Shown here: positions 23,854 to 36,398 of the stretch, one piece after another | How positions within the stretch are numbered: position 1 is the stretch's first letter | Layout: each line of letters starts with the position of its first letter | From: Omphalotus guepiniiformis | Lineage: Eukaryota; Basidiomycota; Agaricomycetes; Agaricales; Omphalotaceae | Direction: 5' to 3' | DNA length: 64,000 bases | Assembly (NCBI GenBank): GCA_028554645.1 | Contig: JAQOOI010000022.1 | Coordinates: 124,001-188,000 of the forward strand | Made by a program: the position numbers and the translations under genes | The notes under the pieces: generated by a model | The model's database searches: none | What the model saw: only the letters and a program-made list of their open reading frames with translations | Told to the model about the DNA's origin: nothing

Positions 23854-25255
23854 CTATTGGATGCTATCAAAAAAAATCTCCTGCACAACTACATCCCCCT
23901 GCCTATGAGTCTTATCATGCTGCATCTTGGGAAGAAGAGGAACCTGGCGTATTTTCTGAACCTTCAATCCTTTATCCCCAAAATACCTCCCACTCTCAAA
24001 ATCCCAACTATCATTACCCCTGGCCAGAATCCTATCTCATACAAATACTTCCCAAGCTCCCTATCAACTTCCTCCTCAAATGAGGGCAGGTTCTTCATCC
24101 CTTCCAAGATTTTCTTCTCAACTTGGATATGATAGTCTAAGGCCCACTCTAAGGCTTTAGTGTAGTCACAGCCAAGTTCATGCATGACAACTGTGAGGAT
24201 GTTGTGTCTGACATCACCAATTACTTGTTCCTTGTTGTAAGAAACTATATCCTATATTTTCAATCAGTTAAGGATACAATCAAGTAAGAAGATTCATATG
24301 ACATACATTCACAATCCAGACTAGGTCTGCAATACACTCCTGCAATTTAATCACCAAAGGATGATAAATTGCATTATCAGGGATGTTCAATAGCTGTTCA
24401 TAGAGTGCAAGCGATGGATATATCCCAATATTGAAGCGCCGATTGGCAATGTAGCTTTTAATACTTTGAATCTCATCATTGTCACGATTTCCAGCTTGTT
24501 CAACTATTGAGTTCAGATATCCAATGAGTGCCTTGATAAAGTGATACTGGCAAGTTGGTGTTGTAGTTTTAATGGTCAATTCCCAAAATCTAATTGATAT
24601 TCACAAAGTAAATGTTATGGGACTTCAAACAGAACATTAACTCACTGTTTAGTAGCTTCACCAATGATACATTCATTCTTTGGCCTGGGTATATAAGGAT
24701 GATAAATCACATCAACACAGATATCCACCATTTCCTTGACAACTTCTGCACTTTCAACATCTGTGTATTCATCAATGAGGAAAAGAAGATTCATGAGGTC
24801 ACAAGTAACTCTGAAATGCTCTAGGACATGAAGATGAGAGATATTTGGATCAAGGCTAAGTCAAAGCAATGCAACTTACCTCTGCTCAAATCTGGATAGG
24901 CTAGAGCAGCAACCAGACCTGAGTAAAATTGTTAATGGGTGTAAAGAAATAAAGTATTTGCAAAGAGCCTAGACTCACAAAAGGCTCCTTTCTCAAATGC
25001 ACGTTGAGAAGCTGGATTGAAAGGCTTGAGAGAACGAACCCATTCATTAGATTCAATCTTGATCTCTAAATAGTGAGGATTTTGCTTTCTTGGCCAGGGC
25101 CAATTTGCCATGGGATCTGGTCCAAGGTCAAGCATTTTGACAGCAGGGACAAATTGAAGGTCTATGAGATATATCATTTAGGACAAGTTGTTTAGCAAGG
25201 AAAAAAGAGGACTGATATATATACCAGAGTGAGCAGACTGAGTAGAGGTACCCAT
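23854..25255 (-). pseudogene. Sesquiterpene synthase copy 1, frameshifted near the 3' end
   Basis: Minus-strand exons 25255-25225, 25161-24979, 24918-24880, 24820-24646, 24589-24307 and 24251-onward match the intact copy exon for exon (31, 39, 175 and 283 nt are identical lengths). It keeps the DEYTD metal motif ([12 protein letters not shown]) and the NDIVSYNKE triad. In the last exon, at about 24024, one base is missing after TGGCCA, so the frame runs to a TGA at 23964-23966; read in the next frame the true C-terminus continues ([16 protein letters not shown]) to TAG at 23854-23856. As written the product would be about 332 residues and lack the conserved RY pair. Either recently inactivated or a one-base sequencing slip; the rest of the frame is free of lesions. 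Confidence 0.8.
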
Positions 25256-25489
25256 TAGCGATACAGTAAAGTTGGTTGTTTAGCTGCAGTAAGTTTGAGC
25301 AAAAGATCATCATAGGGCTGGTATATATACTAAGCATATGGGTAGCAATACAGAGAACAATTTTTGAATAATTCTGAATGGAAAGATGGCATGTGATAAT
25401 CATGACAAAGAGATGTATTTGGAAGTGTCTCTAGATAATCTAAAGAGCTGAATGATACCATATACTAAATTTAAAAATAACAAGTCATT

Positions 25490-25990
25490 ATCCTCATCCT
25501 TTATATATAGATGGAAAGGTTGATACAAGTTCTCTGGCGTGATTTTGAGTTATTAGTTAAATGGAAACTGGTTAGTTCTGGGCTCATGCTGTAGGTGATT
25601 TGACTGATAAGCTTCATCTAGATTCTGAACCAAGATGATATAAAAATATTAGCTTATACTTATTCTTTGCAGGCTATAGATGAAAACATTGATAAGTAAA
25701 GATGATCCTGCTAGCTTTCTGGTATGGTTTCTGATGGAATAGATTACCTACCGGCCCACACTTTGGGTGATCTCATAAATAAGCTTTACCTAGAGCAAAA
25801 CTATATAAGTTGATTCTTGCTCTAAGCATTATCTATAGCAAGACAATATAAAACAAGTAGCTTATACTTATTCTTTGCCTATAGATAGAAACATTGATAT
25901 AAGTGGAGATGAGCTACTTACCAGTCCATGATGGTTCAACAGATAAGCTTTACCTAAAGTAAAACCATACAAGTTGATTTTTGCTTATAA
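25490..25990. repeat. Three diverged tandem units of about 200 bp
   Basis: The phrases TAGCTTATACTTATTCTTTGC (two copies, about 25652 and 25858), TATAGATGGAAAGGTTGATA-like (25507, 25675, 25881) and GATAAGCTTTACCTA or GATAAGCTTCATCTAGA (25608, 25781, 25942) recur in the same order. The unit is noncoding and AT-rich. From 25256 to 26680 I see no gene apart from these repeats. Confidence 0.55.
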
Positions 25991-26679
25991 AATTAATGAA
26001 AAATACTGCACATAGTATTTGTTGACACATGTCAATGAATCACACAGGAGGCATTGTGTAAATGGGTGTATTGGCTAGCATAGTTGCATTATTGTCACAT
26101 GTACATCAGAAAAAGTGCACAATATCAGAGATTGCCTAAGATCGATTATAAGGCATTAAAGCTTCTTAGATTATCTAGGATTTGATATCACAAAATGAGA
26201 TAATTCCTTTGGAGACCTAGAACCCTAAGACCATCTTGAAGTGGCCTAGATAACCTGAGCAAACCTACAAGACCTAGGCAGATTAGGAGTAACCTGGGAA
26301 AACTTGGGGTGACCTGGTAGATCTGAGTTGAGCTGAGGTGATCTGACATCTTGAAAACCTAGGCATCTCTAAGGTCATTTCAGATTTTACTGCACTTTGT
26401 GAGTCCAAATCTCACAGACCTAGAATACTTTGAGGACTTAATGATGTAAATTGACTTAAGGATAATAATAGATAATCCATAGGCTCAAAGCATTTTTTCT
26501 AGTAACTATTTATTACCTCAGTGTGAAACTATCACTGAAGTACAAGTTGTGTCTTTGTGTTCTCTTTATTACTTGCTACACTAAATCTATACATTTACCT
26601 CTTACATCTAGCATGAGTCACTCTCTCAATTTTACTCACTTCTTCTCTCTTGTACTTAGGCCTCACTGTGAACATGTAC

Positions 26680-27240
26680 TGATGGATTTTGAAGCTGGTT
26701 GTTATCTCCATGAATCAATGAACACTTTGATGGGGTGTTGTTGGCAAGTTAATAGTGCTGTTTTAGTAGCTGGTTCTTCTGAGTTTAGAATTATGCTTAT
26801 GAATAATCTAGAAATATTTCTGTACTTACTGTTTATAGCTACTGATGATACATCCACCTTGGAGCAAGGATTATGAGGATAACAAGGTACATTAATGCAG
26901 ATATCCGTCATTTTATAAATATTTATAGGATCTGCACATTCAATAAAAGGTTTATAGGATCACCAGTAACTCTAAAATATTTTGTGACCAGAAACCAAAA
27001 TTACATAAACTGTCAAGTCAAGCAGTTTTGTAACTTGCCTCTACAGTAGCAACAAGGCCTGAGTGTAATATTGCCAAGTGTCAAGATCAATACTATGTGA
27101 AAAAGGACTTGCATAATATCTTCTGAACACACATTTAGAAGCTGAATTCAAACACTACTAACAGATTCATTAAAGTGATTATGCTAGCCTACTCTGTGAC
27201 CTGTTGCCAAAGAAAAAAATGAGGTTATCAATGGCCTCAG
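26680..27240 (-). pseudogene. Terpene synthase relic, third copy, heavily decayed
   Basis: Weak but collinear similarity to copies 1 and 2 is visible: ...TTGTTGGCAAGTTAATAGTGCTGTTTT (exon 5 start), ACTGTTTATAGCTAC (end of exon 4 with its donor), GATATCC(G/A)(T/C)CATTT and TCTGCACATTCAA (exon 4), CACCAGTAACTCT, then AGTCAAGCAGTTTTGTAACTTGCCTCTACAGTAGCAAC (exon 3) and TTTAGAAGCTGAATTCAAAC (exon 2). No frame survives. It lies between the other two copies, so the locus once held three tandem genes on the minus strand. Confidence 0.65.
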
Positions 27241-27354
27241 CACATACTCACAATGGGATAATAATCTCTTGTACAATATTGAAGATAGAAAGAATAACAG
27301 AACATCATACATAACAGAAATAAGCTGCATAATTAACAAACTACAGATGTTCTA

Positions 27355-28741
27355 TCAAAAATTAATCTCCTGCACAATGATGTTCTCCTTCTTGAGGTTT
27401 CCATTATACTGCATCTTGAGCAGAAGTGGCACTTGACGTGTCCTCTGTACCTCCAACCCTTTATCTCCAAAGTATCTTCCACACTCAAAAGTCCAACTAT
27501 CATGACCTCTTGGCCAGAATCCTATCTCATACAAATACTTCTTAAGCTCCCTATCAACTTCCTTTCCAAATGAGGGCAGGTTCTTCATTTCATCCAAGAA
27601 TTTCTTCTCAGCTTTGATATGATAGTCTAGGGCCCACTCTAAGGCTTTAGTGTAGTCATAGCCAAGTTCATGCATGACAACTGTGAGGATGTTGTGTCTG
27701 ACATCACCAATTGCTTGTTCCTTGTTGTAAGAAGCTATATCCTATACTTTCAATCAGTCAAGGGTACAATCATAAAAATTCATGTGACATACATTTGCAA
27801 TCCAGACTAGGTCTGCAATACACTCCTGCAATTTGATCACCAAAGGATGATAAATTGCCTTCTCAGGGATGTTCAATGGCTGTTCAATGAGTGCAAGTGA
27901 TGGAAACATCCCAACATTGAAGCGCCGATTGGCAATGTAGCTTTCAATACTTTGAATCTCATCATTGTCACGATCTTTAGCTTGTTCAATCAGAGAATTC
28001 AGATATTCTGTGAACGTCTTGATAAAGTGATTCTGGCAAGTTGATGTTGCTGTTTTGATGGTCAATTCCCAGAATCTAAGAGCTCATAAGTCAGATAAAC
28101 TATTCAAGAGAATGGAACCTGTACTCACTGCTTTGTAGCTTCACCAATAACACACTCACTCTTGGGCCTGGGTGTATGAGGATGATTAAGTGCATCAACA
28201 CAGATATCCACCATTTCCTTAACAACTTCTGCACTCTCAACATCTGTATATTCATCAATAACAAAGAAAAGATTCATGAGGTCACAAGTGGCTCTGAAGT
28301 GCTCTATGACATGAAGAATGAGAGATATTTAGATCAAGGCTAAGTCAAAGCAATGCAACTCACCTCTGCTCAAATTTGGATTGGCCAGAGCAGCAAGCAG
28401 ACCTAAGTAAAAATGTTAATAGGTGTAAAGAATAAAGTAATTGCAAAATACCTAGACTCACAAAAGTCTCCTTTCTCAAATGCACATTGAGAAGCTGGAT
28501 TGAAAGGCTTGAGAGAACGAACCCATGCCTTGGATTCATTCTTGATCTCTAAGTAGTGAGGATTTTGCATTCTTAGCCAGGGCCAATTTGCCATAGGATC
28601 TGGTCCAAGGTCAAGCATTTTGACTGCAGGGACCAGTTGAAGATCTGTGGGGACTGGAAGAAGTAGTAGAAATAAGTTACTTCATGTGGTAATAAGAGAC
28701 TATAACAAACCAGGGGAAGAAGTTTGAGAATAGGCAGCCAT
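27355..28741 (-). CDS. Sesquiterpene synthase (class I terpene cyclase), intact copy
   Basis: Exons 28741-28711, 28653-28462, 28402-28364, 28303-28129, 28075-27793 and 27741-27355 give 368 residues, the usual size for basidiomycete sesquiterpene cyclases. The metal-binding DExxD motif is DEYTD at residues 104-108; the NSE/DTE-type triad is in NDIASYNKE (N240, S244, E248); the C-terminal RY pair that contacts diphosphate is R329-Y330 (CGRYFG). The N-terminus ([23 protein letters not shown]) is the normal start of the alpha domain. It would cyclise farnesyl diphosphate in the cytosol; the product cannot be read from sequence, though the closest remembered families are the pentalenene/protoilludene-like clades. 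A TATAAA sits about 60 bp upstream. No P450 or transporter adjoins it. Confidence 0.92.
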
Positions 28742-29350
28742 GAGTGATGAATGATGAACTGTAGTCTGAGATTGAGAATTGGAATCAGAAAGACCAGCAT
28801 TTATACTGATGTGAAGGACCACTTGTCCCAAGGTTTGTGGTACTTTCAATATCGGTTGTTCGGTGTTTCAGCACTTGGACCCGAACCGGTTAAACATCCT
28901 CCTCATCCTCCTCATCCTCCTCCTTGATGATCGTGATCTTACGCTTCTACTAGTCTCAAAATCTCAGTTTATTCACACAAGATTGGTTGGTCAAAAAAGG
29001 AACACCATTTTGTACGTATGCCTCGTATGCCATACGAAGACTAGAATTCGGCACGGAGGTTTCTTGCAAACGCGTGTTTATTCGAAGATGATCGACACTC
29101 ATCCTATGAGCGAGCCATACACAACTGAGATAAAGAATACAAATCTTAGAAATTAAACATACAATTGAGCCTTGCAAAATGAAAATTACAACCGTGGTGT
29201 TATGACACTCACAAGCTACGGGTCAATTTTAGTCGGAATGTTCTGATCCATAATGTGCTATACTAACGGCCTATCTAGCACCCTAGCACCACATCCATCG
29301 GACCTCTTGAGACACCCTGATGCATCAAGGAGGCACTAAGTAAATATATC
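28742..29350. other. Intergenic stretch with CCTCAT microsatellite
   Basis: CCTCCTCAT units run at 28897-28924. Nothing else recognisable. Some frames are open but short and compositionally random. Confidence 0.45.
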
Positions 29351-29359
29351 AGACAGGCC

Positions 29360-29830
29360 CTCAAACTAAAATATCAAAGAGTACCAAGAGTGAAGTAGAG
29401 CTTCTCCTTTTGTGACTTGGGCCTGATTGTAGCAGTATTTTTGCTGGGATCGATGGAGAGTTCACTGACGGGGATCGGTAACTTGCAGACGTTTCCATGC
29501 AGGGAGTTCTCGCGCTAGCCATCCCACTTCGAAATCTGGGATAGAAAATGATGAGTACAAGGCGGATCAAGTACTGCTCAAGTACTGTGTTTACCCATTC
29601 ATCAGACATCTGAAACGAAGTGAGCTGGTTAGCTCAGAAGGAATACTCACTGGGGTCTCGTAGATACTCCTGAAATCGGGCGTGCTCCTGGATGCCCTGC
29701 TCGTGAGTTCTGTTTCTACCGCTCGCTGGTTATATCTTGCACGCTAATATACAAGAAAGTCGTTGACTCACCTAATGCGTCTTTCAGCTCTTCAGCCTGA
29801 GGTCAAGGAAGTGGAGGAAGTTTGTCCGAG
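29360..29830 (-). pseudogene. Possible minus-strand gene relic, unrecognised
   Basis: Several minus-strand pieces look protein-coding and are bounded by plausible splice sites: AEELKDAL before a GTGAGT at about 29774, GIQEHARFQEYLRDP (about 29665-29710), MSDEW (about 29595-29609) and FEVGWLARELPAWKRLQVTDPRQ ending TGA near 29468. The phases do not join cleanly between the first two pieces, so this is either a degraded gene or one whose structure I could not solve. I do not recognise the family. Confidence 0.3.
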
Positions 29831-30146
29831 TCGTCGAGACCTCAGAGTTCCAAGTTCTTTAATTCCTGGTCTCCCTGGGTCATAACAGACGTCCAAGACA
29901 TAAGTTGAGCCGTAAAGATGTTTCAGCCTAGAGAAATGAACTCGTCGGTCCAAGTGTCTTGTTTTCGACGACTAGATATGCAGTAGCAGACTTCTGGTTG
30001 AATAAAATGAAATATTCTATCGCTGTCCGGATTTGGCTCATATTGGCTGTATCTTCCACGTCGCGTCCCTCTTTCCCACGCTCTCAAACTCTTCATCCCA
30101 TCCCGATTCTCTACAATATTCGCTGGCCGTTGACGCTCAAGTAACG

Positions 30147-33100
30147 ATGGCTACAACGACTTCCGACCCATCATGCTACACTATTGTCTTCGAGTCCAGC
30201 GCAGAGTACCCTTCTGTCTCTGAGCTTCGGACTGCGCTCGAAAAGGGCTCTGACGAGGTCAAGATCGAAACGCTGAGAAAGATCATTGTTTCTACGATGA
30301 ATGGGAATTCGCAGGTGGGCGATAGCTTGAAGCTGGTTATATGCGGTCTTAGGCTGAACGTTCACTGGGTTTCGTATCGCAGCCGACGCTGATGATGCCC
30401 ATCATTCAATTTGTTATGCCTTCGAGGAATAAACAACTCAAGAAGCTGTTGCATTTCTATTGGGAGGTCTGTCCTAAATATGATGAGAGCGGGAAGTTGA
30501 AGCAGGAGATGATTCTCGTTGTGTATGTGTCGTTAGTTCTTCATGAAGGCTATTTACTCACTGACTGTTGGTCTATATAGAAATGCTATCCGAAACGACC
30601 TCGTAAGTCCTCCCAAGTGTATCTCTTTCGAAATAAATCTGTATTGATATCCTTCCAATCTCGCAGCAACACCCCAACGAATACATCCGCGGCGCAACCC
30701 TTCGCTTTCTCCAAAAAATCGCCAAAGACCAAGAACTCCTCGAACCCCTCATCCCAACCTGTCGCGCCTGCCTAGAGCACAGACACTCCTACGTCCGTAA
30801 AAATGCCGTCTTCGCTCTCTTCTCCATCTACCGCCACTTCGAACACCTCATCCCAGACGCCCCAGAGCTCCTTACAACGTTCCTCGCAGCAGAATCAGAC
30901 GCGACGTGTAAACGCAACGCGTTTGTTTTCCTCGCGCAATGCGATCTGCCGAAAGCTGTTGAGTGGGTCCGTGCCAATCAGGAGGGCGTGCCCGCGATGG
31001 AGGAGGGGCTGCAAATGAGTGTGATTGATGTGGTCAAGGCCGATGCGAAGGAGAATGAGGGGAACAGAGCGAGATACATTAGGCTTGTGTTTGAGCTGCT
31101 CAATGTTCAGAGCCACGCGGTGAGGTATGAGGCGGCCACGGCGTTGACGATGTTGACGCAGAATCCGGCGGCTGTCAAGGGTACGTGGTCTTTTTTTCGG
31201 TTGGTTGCGGCCTTTCCTGATGGTGTAAAATTTTTAGCTGCGGCCTCGACATTTATCTCGCTCGTCATCAAAGAATCCGATAACAACGTCAAACTTATCG
31301 TCCTCGACCGTTTAGAAACGCTTCGGTCTAAGCACGGCCATGTCCTCGACGGACTCATCATGGATGTCCTGCAGATTCTCAGCAAGTCAGTCTATTTTGT
31401 CTAATTTATGACATTTCTCTGTCCCATTTTTGTTTTAATTTGACCTGACGAAACTGACTTCCATTGTGTATTTTAGCTCTGACATGGACGTGCGCCGCAA
31501 AGCGATGAGCATTGTTCTGAGCATGACGTCCAGCCGGAACGTCGAGGAAGTCGTGTTGTTCCTCAAGAAGCAGCTGCTCAAGACGCAGGAAAGTGGCGCT
31601 GATGTCGACAAGGTGGGGCTACATGGTCTTACTGTCTGTGCTGCTAGCTGATTGGAATTTTCAAATTCTCAGTCGTCCGAATATCGCCAGCTCCTCATTC
31701 AATCTATCCACGTCACGGCTATCAAATTCTCCGAGGTCGCATCGAGCGTTGTACTCGCCCTCATGGAGTTTTTGGGAGATTCGGCTACGGCTATAGTGAC
31801 CGGTACGTCTGTTCACTCCCCTCCAGTCCATCAACAACTCAATGACCTTCCCCATTTCACAGGTCCTGCATCTTCCACCACACCCTCTTCTAGCACCACC
31901 TCCACTGCCCTCGACGTTATCGCCTTCACGCGCGAAGTTGTCGACAAATTCCCCCACCTCCGTGCAGGGATCTGCGAACGGCTAGTGTCCTCTCTCGGGG
32001 AGATACGCTCAGGCAAAGTGTTCAGGGGAGTCCTTTGGATTCTGGGCGAGTTCGTTGGAGTTGTACCTCCTACGGACGAATCCAGTGAGGCGGCGAAGGC
32101 GATTAGGGAGTGCATGGAGGGTATTAGGAGCGCTATTGGAGATATACCGATTTATGTTGCAGAGACGCCGGCGGTGGAAGGGGATGATGCTGGTGCTGAG
32201 GAGAAAGAGGGCGCTAGTGCCGGTGCCAGTTCTGGTGCAGGTCGGCCTAGGGTGTTGGCTGATGGAACGTATGCTACCGAGTCAGCGTTCACAATGGGTA
32301 ATAATAGTGCGCCTGGTCTTGGGGGTGGGAGGGATAGGAACAAGCCGCCTCTGAGAAGTAAGTTGTTCATTCCTGTCTGTATTTCAGGAAGGGTACTCAT
32401 CAGCTGCTGTTAAAAGCATTGATTCTTGGAGGCGACTTCTTCACCGGGTCTGTGCTTGCTGCCACCTTGACCAAGCTTGTGTTGAGGTTTGATTCGCTCA
32501 AGGCAGTGAAAAGCGAGGAAGCGAATGTGTTGAGAGCCGAGGTAGACTCTATGACTCTTCATCCGCCGTGCGTGAATAACTAACACCAATCTTTTCTAGG
32601 CAATGCTAATAATGACTTCTATTATCCGCGTCGGCCAAGCCAAGACCTCTCCATCTCCCGGCGCGCCTCTCGTTCAAATCGACGAAGACTCTACAGAGCG
32701 AATCATGAACTGTCTACAGACCCTCAGCGAGCTCAGCGGGACCGCAGCGAAAGCGCAGAACGCTAGCGCTGAAGACGGCGAGCACAACGAAGCGGTTGTG
32801 CGGGAGATCTTTTTGAATGATACACGGAAAGCGTTTGAGAGGATGGTTGGTGCGCAGGAGAAGAGGGCTGCCGAGAAGAGAGCTGCCGAGAGTCCGGAGA
32901 AGAAGGTAGAGGTCCAGGTGGATGATTTGTTGAGCTTTAGACAATTTTCGAGGAAAGGAGGTGATGATGTTGTCGATGTGAGTATATTGTTTCTCCTGTT
33001 GGTTCATTTGGAAACTTTTTCTGATGAGGGTGTTTTAGTTCGATGAAGATTTGGGTCGTGCTACTGGGTCGTCAGATGTGCAAGAAGATTTCATTTCTAA

Positions 33101-34187
33101 TTTGAGTAGGATATCGCAGCTTACTGGGTTCTCTGACCCGATATATGTCGAGGCCTATGTCAAGATGCACGGGTTTGATATCATGCTTGGTGAGTCCTCT
33201 TTCTTCTTGCGATTGACATACTGCTGACCATCCAATTTCTCCTTTCCGTATGTTGTACTTTCGGGTCTCTATAATCCTAGATGTCCTCCTCGTCAACCAG
33301 ACTGTGAACACTCTTCAAAATCTCTGCCTGGACTTCGCAACTCTCGGCGACCTCAAGATCGTTGAGCGTCCTTCGGTGTACACCATTGCTCCTCACGGCT
33401 TCCAGTCGATCAAGGCGACAATCAAGGTTTCTTCTACGGAGACTGGCGTCATCTTTGGAAGCATACTGTGGGAGGGTGCAAATATGTCCGAAGCCTGTGT
33501 CATCTTGAATGATATCCATATCGATATCATGGACTATATCAAACCGGCATACTGTAACGAGGCACAGGTAAGCTTTCGCTCCTCCCCACAATCCCCACAC
33601 TCGCCTTGCATGAGTTCTGACATGAGAAAATTTCATGCTTTTTGCTTCGTAGTTCCGTAGCATGTGGACCGAATTTGAGTGGGAAAATCGGGTGAATGTG
33701 AATAGTACGATGTCGTGAGTGGTTAACGTCTTCCGTGCTGTTCGTTCGTTTCGTTCGTTGATGGGGTTCTGCTTCTTTGACACTCAGGGACCCGCGAGAC
33801 TACCTCAAGCACGTCATGAAATCGACTAATATGTCGTGTCTGACGCCCGAAGGAGCCTTGTCAGGCGACTGTGACTTTTTATCCGCGAACATGTATGCAA
33901 GAAGTCTCTTTGGTATGATCTCATGGCTATTTTTCTTTGAGGGGCGTCTATGTATGCTTTGTTCACAGGCGAGGACGCGCTGGCGAATCTTAGCATCGAA
34001 AGAACAGAAGCAGGCACTGTCACTGGGCATGTTCGTATTCGGAGTAAGACGCAGGGTATTGCACTTTCGTTGGGCGATAGAATTACGATGGGTTAGTTTT
34101 ACTCCCCTGCCTCGTTCTTGTTCATTCAATTCATTGACTTTTGAATACTACGCAGCTCAAAAGGACAATAAACCGTTATCGGTGTAG
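30147..34187 (+). CDS. SEC26: Coatomer subunit beta (beta-COP)
   Basis: About 15 short introns separate exons that join to roughly 960 residues, the normal size of beta-COP. The adaptin-like alpha-solenoid is clear: [82 protein letters not shown], and so on. The beta-COP C-terminal region ([36 protein letters not shown]) and the appendage platform domain ([39 protein letters not shown], then [18 protein letters not shown]) follow. It coats Golgi-derived COPI vesicles and is essential in yeast. Exon 1 is 30147-30314 and the stop TAG is 34185-34187. A Gly/Ser/Ala/Glu-rich linker (about 32160-32340) separates trunk and appendage. The gene is single, complete and lesion-free. Confidence 0.95.
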
Positions 34188-34849
34188 AGTAAAAAACTGC
34201 GGGTTGGTGATGCAGGACCTTGTGGATTATTTGTTTTTCATTCAGTTTCTTATATATATTGTTTGCTTTATGGACAACCGGGCTTCTGCGACCCTTCGTG
34301 TGCATCTGGCTATGTAAATGTTGAACGTAACAACGGGTCGTTCTCTGATATCGAATGAATCATTGAACGGCTTTGCGTCGTGCTCAACAGAACGCGCTGG
34401 TGCATTGGGTGTATAATGTAAGTTCCTCTGTATAACGATCGCAGAAGTTTCGCCGAACGATCTGATGCTCCTGTGGTGAATAGGCCCCGGGAGGAAGACG
34501 TTTCGAAATGATTTCTGACAGTTAATGTATAGAACTAACGTTGAATACCATAACCCAATGAGGGTTGGTGTTGGAGTTTTCGAGACAGAACTATAATTTC
34601 AAGACAGAACTATAAACTTCTTGACAGACTTGACTGAATAAGGGAACAGAGAGATACGAGACGACGCCCAGAAGGTCCGGTGTGTAGTGGGATATGAATT
34701 GGCCAGCAACGTGTATTTACACAAATGTAGATTCGAATGCCAGGTATATACAGTTCGAATTCTTCGCTATGTAACATCGATAAGAACGAACACGAACACT
34801 CTTCCAATGGCCGTGAGTGACCCCGGCACGGCAGTTCCATTGTTCATGA
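34188..34849. other. Intergenic stretch between convergent genes
   Basis: This is the shared 3' region of the coatomer gene (plus) and the CstF-like gene (minus). It holds AT-rich 3'-UTR-like sequence; no gene. Confidence 0.5.
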
Positions 34850-35906
34850 TCATGACAAACCGAAGGTTGCCCTCTAGAAGAATCAAATATGCAGATAAGA
34901 AAAAACGGTGAAGACGGAATAAAGTGCGAAAAAAAAATAAAGAAAGAAGTTCGACGAACCAGTTGTAAAATATTCGCTCTGTCTTGCGGAGGAAGCGAGT
35001 TAATCTGTTCTTGTGTCATTGATAAAACTTGAATGACCATTGCCTAAAAAAGAGAAATTCGACTTTCAATTCAACCGGCAAAGAAAAAGAAGCTCCCTCG
35101 TCCCCCCCAAAAAGAAGGAACACATACCTTTTGTTCATCTGGGATAGCAGCCAAGATGGCAGGATTAATGGACGGCAAGGATGTTTGTTGTAATTGTTGT
35201 GGTGGTGGTGGCTGTGGTGGCTGTGGCTGAGATTGTGGCGTAGGTGTTGAATAAGGCGAGTTGGAATAGTTGGAAAGGTATCCTCCGGAAGACTGAGCCT
35301 GATAAGATCCTTGAGTGTAGGGGCCGTACCCTTGGTTAGACCCAGAAGAACTTGGCTGATGATAGCTTGGCTGTGGTGGTGGCCTGTAACCAGGAGGCGC
35401 TTGGCCATTGGAATAAGCACCAGCGACCCCGAGAGGCGGTGTAGGAGTGTGCGTAGGAGGAGTAGGAGTTCTGTATTGTGTTTGTATATGAGGAGGTATA
35501 GCCGAAACGGGTGCTGATGGCGATGTCACTACTACCGGTTGTACGGGTTGAGTAGGTTGATTTGTCGCTTGAGAAGCTGCGAATTCAGCTAATGTTTTCT
35601 ATGGTTCGTAATATCGTATTGTCAGTGTTGGGTTTCATTCAGGGGAGGAGATTGAAGGGGGCTGTGGATTTACTTGGAAGACTTCAAAGTTCACAGCGTT
35701 CATTGAAACCATAAGCGTGATCAATGCGTACGCTATTTGAGGTTGACTGTTCAGAATTTGTTTTGCGGCTGCGGGTGTCGTTTTCTGATGAATATTTGTT
35801 GAATTAAAGGATATACAAGGATATTCGAAGGTGTTTTGCGTACCTTGAGCTGTAGCATGAGCTCAATTAGCTGTTCAGCAGCGTAGCCTTGCTTTGACTG
35901 AGACAT
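34850..35906 (-). CDS. CstF-64-like 3'-end processing protein lacking the RRM
   Basis: Exons 35906-35844, 35784-35674, 35598-35128, 35043-34960 and 34873-34850 give 250 residues. The N-terminus is the CstF-64 hinge domain, which binds CstF-77 (Rna14): AAEQLIELMLQLKKTTPAAAKQILNSQPQIAYALITLMVSMNAVNFEVFQKTLAEF. The C-terminus is the CstF-64 C-terminal three-helix domain (MVIQVLSMTQEQINSLPPQDRANILQLRATFGLS). Between them is a Pro/Gln/Ser-rich linker of about 125 residues. The usual N-terminal RNA-recognition motif is missing: the ATG sits 9 residues before the hinge and I find no RRM upstream before the divergent gene at 36.4 kb. In budding yeast the Rna15 paralogue Pti1 has a related architecture, so this may be a Pti1-like scaffold. 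Last exon codes only seven residues. Confidence 0.82.
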
Positions 35907-36398
35907 CGTTCACGGCGGTTCCGGGCAAAAGGTTTACTCCAAGGGTATTAGTCAACCTATCAAGGTAGTCGTGTGAAAATGGTAATATTGCCGGTGGCGC
36001 CGGGCAACGGGCGGCTCTTTGAAGGCAGGGCAGGGATCCGGATACCTTGTTGGTATCCCATGCCAAAAGTCGTGCTAGGCTTGCTAGCACCAGTAAGAAG
36101 TTGGGGTCTTTCATCAACAGTACCAGTACGTCCTCTCTTGGCCCCTTGTCTCTTTGGTTCATTCGAAGGATCAAACCTTATGTTTATTTGACATATTAGG
36201 TCCAATGTTTCTATATAATACACGGTCTGCATCATCCTAGATTCTAGAGGTTTCTTGTATTGCCCTTTTTCCTATCCTACGAAACACCCCCTTCAACGTT
36301 CAACCCCAGCCACCTTACAAGAGACAAAACTGGTCGGCCCCGTTATCGATATCTTCGACCGAACGAACGAACGACAGAACGAACCCCCTCTAGACTCA

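Noticed and set aside
33277..33783. 168-codon minus-strand open frame
   Set aside because: It is the antisense shadow of the coatomer beta exons, which encode a clear conserved protein on the plus strand.
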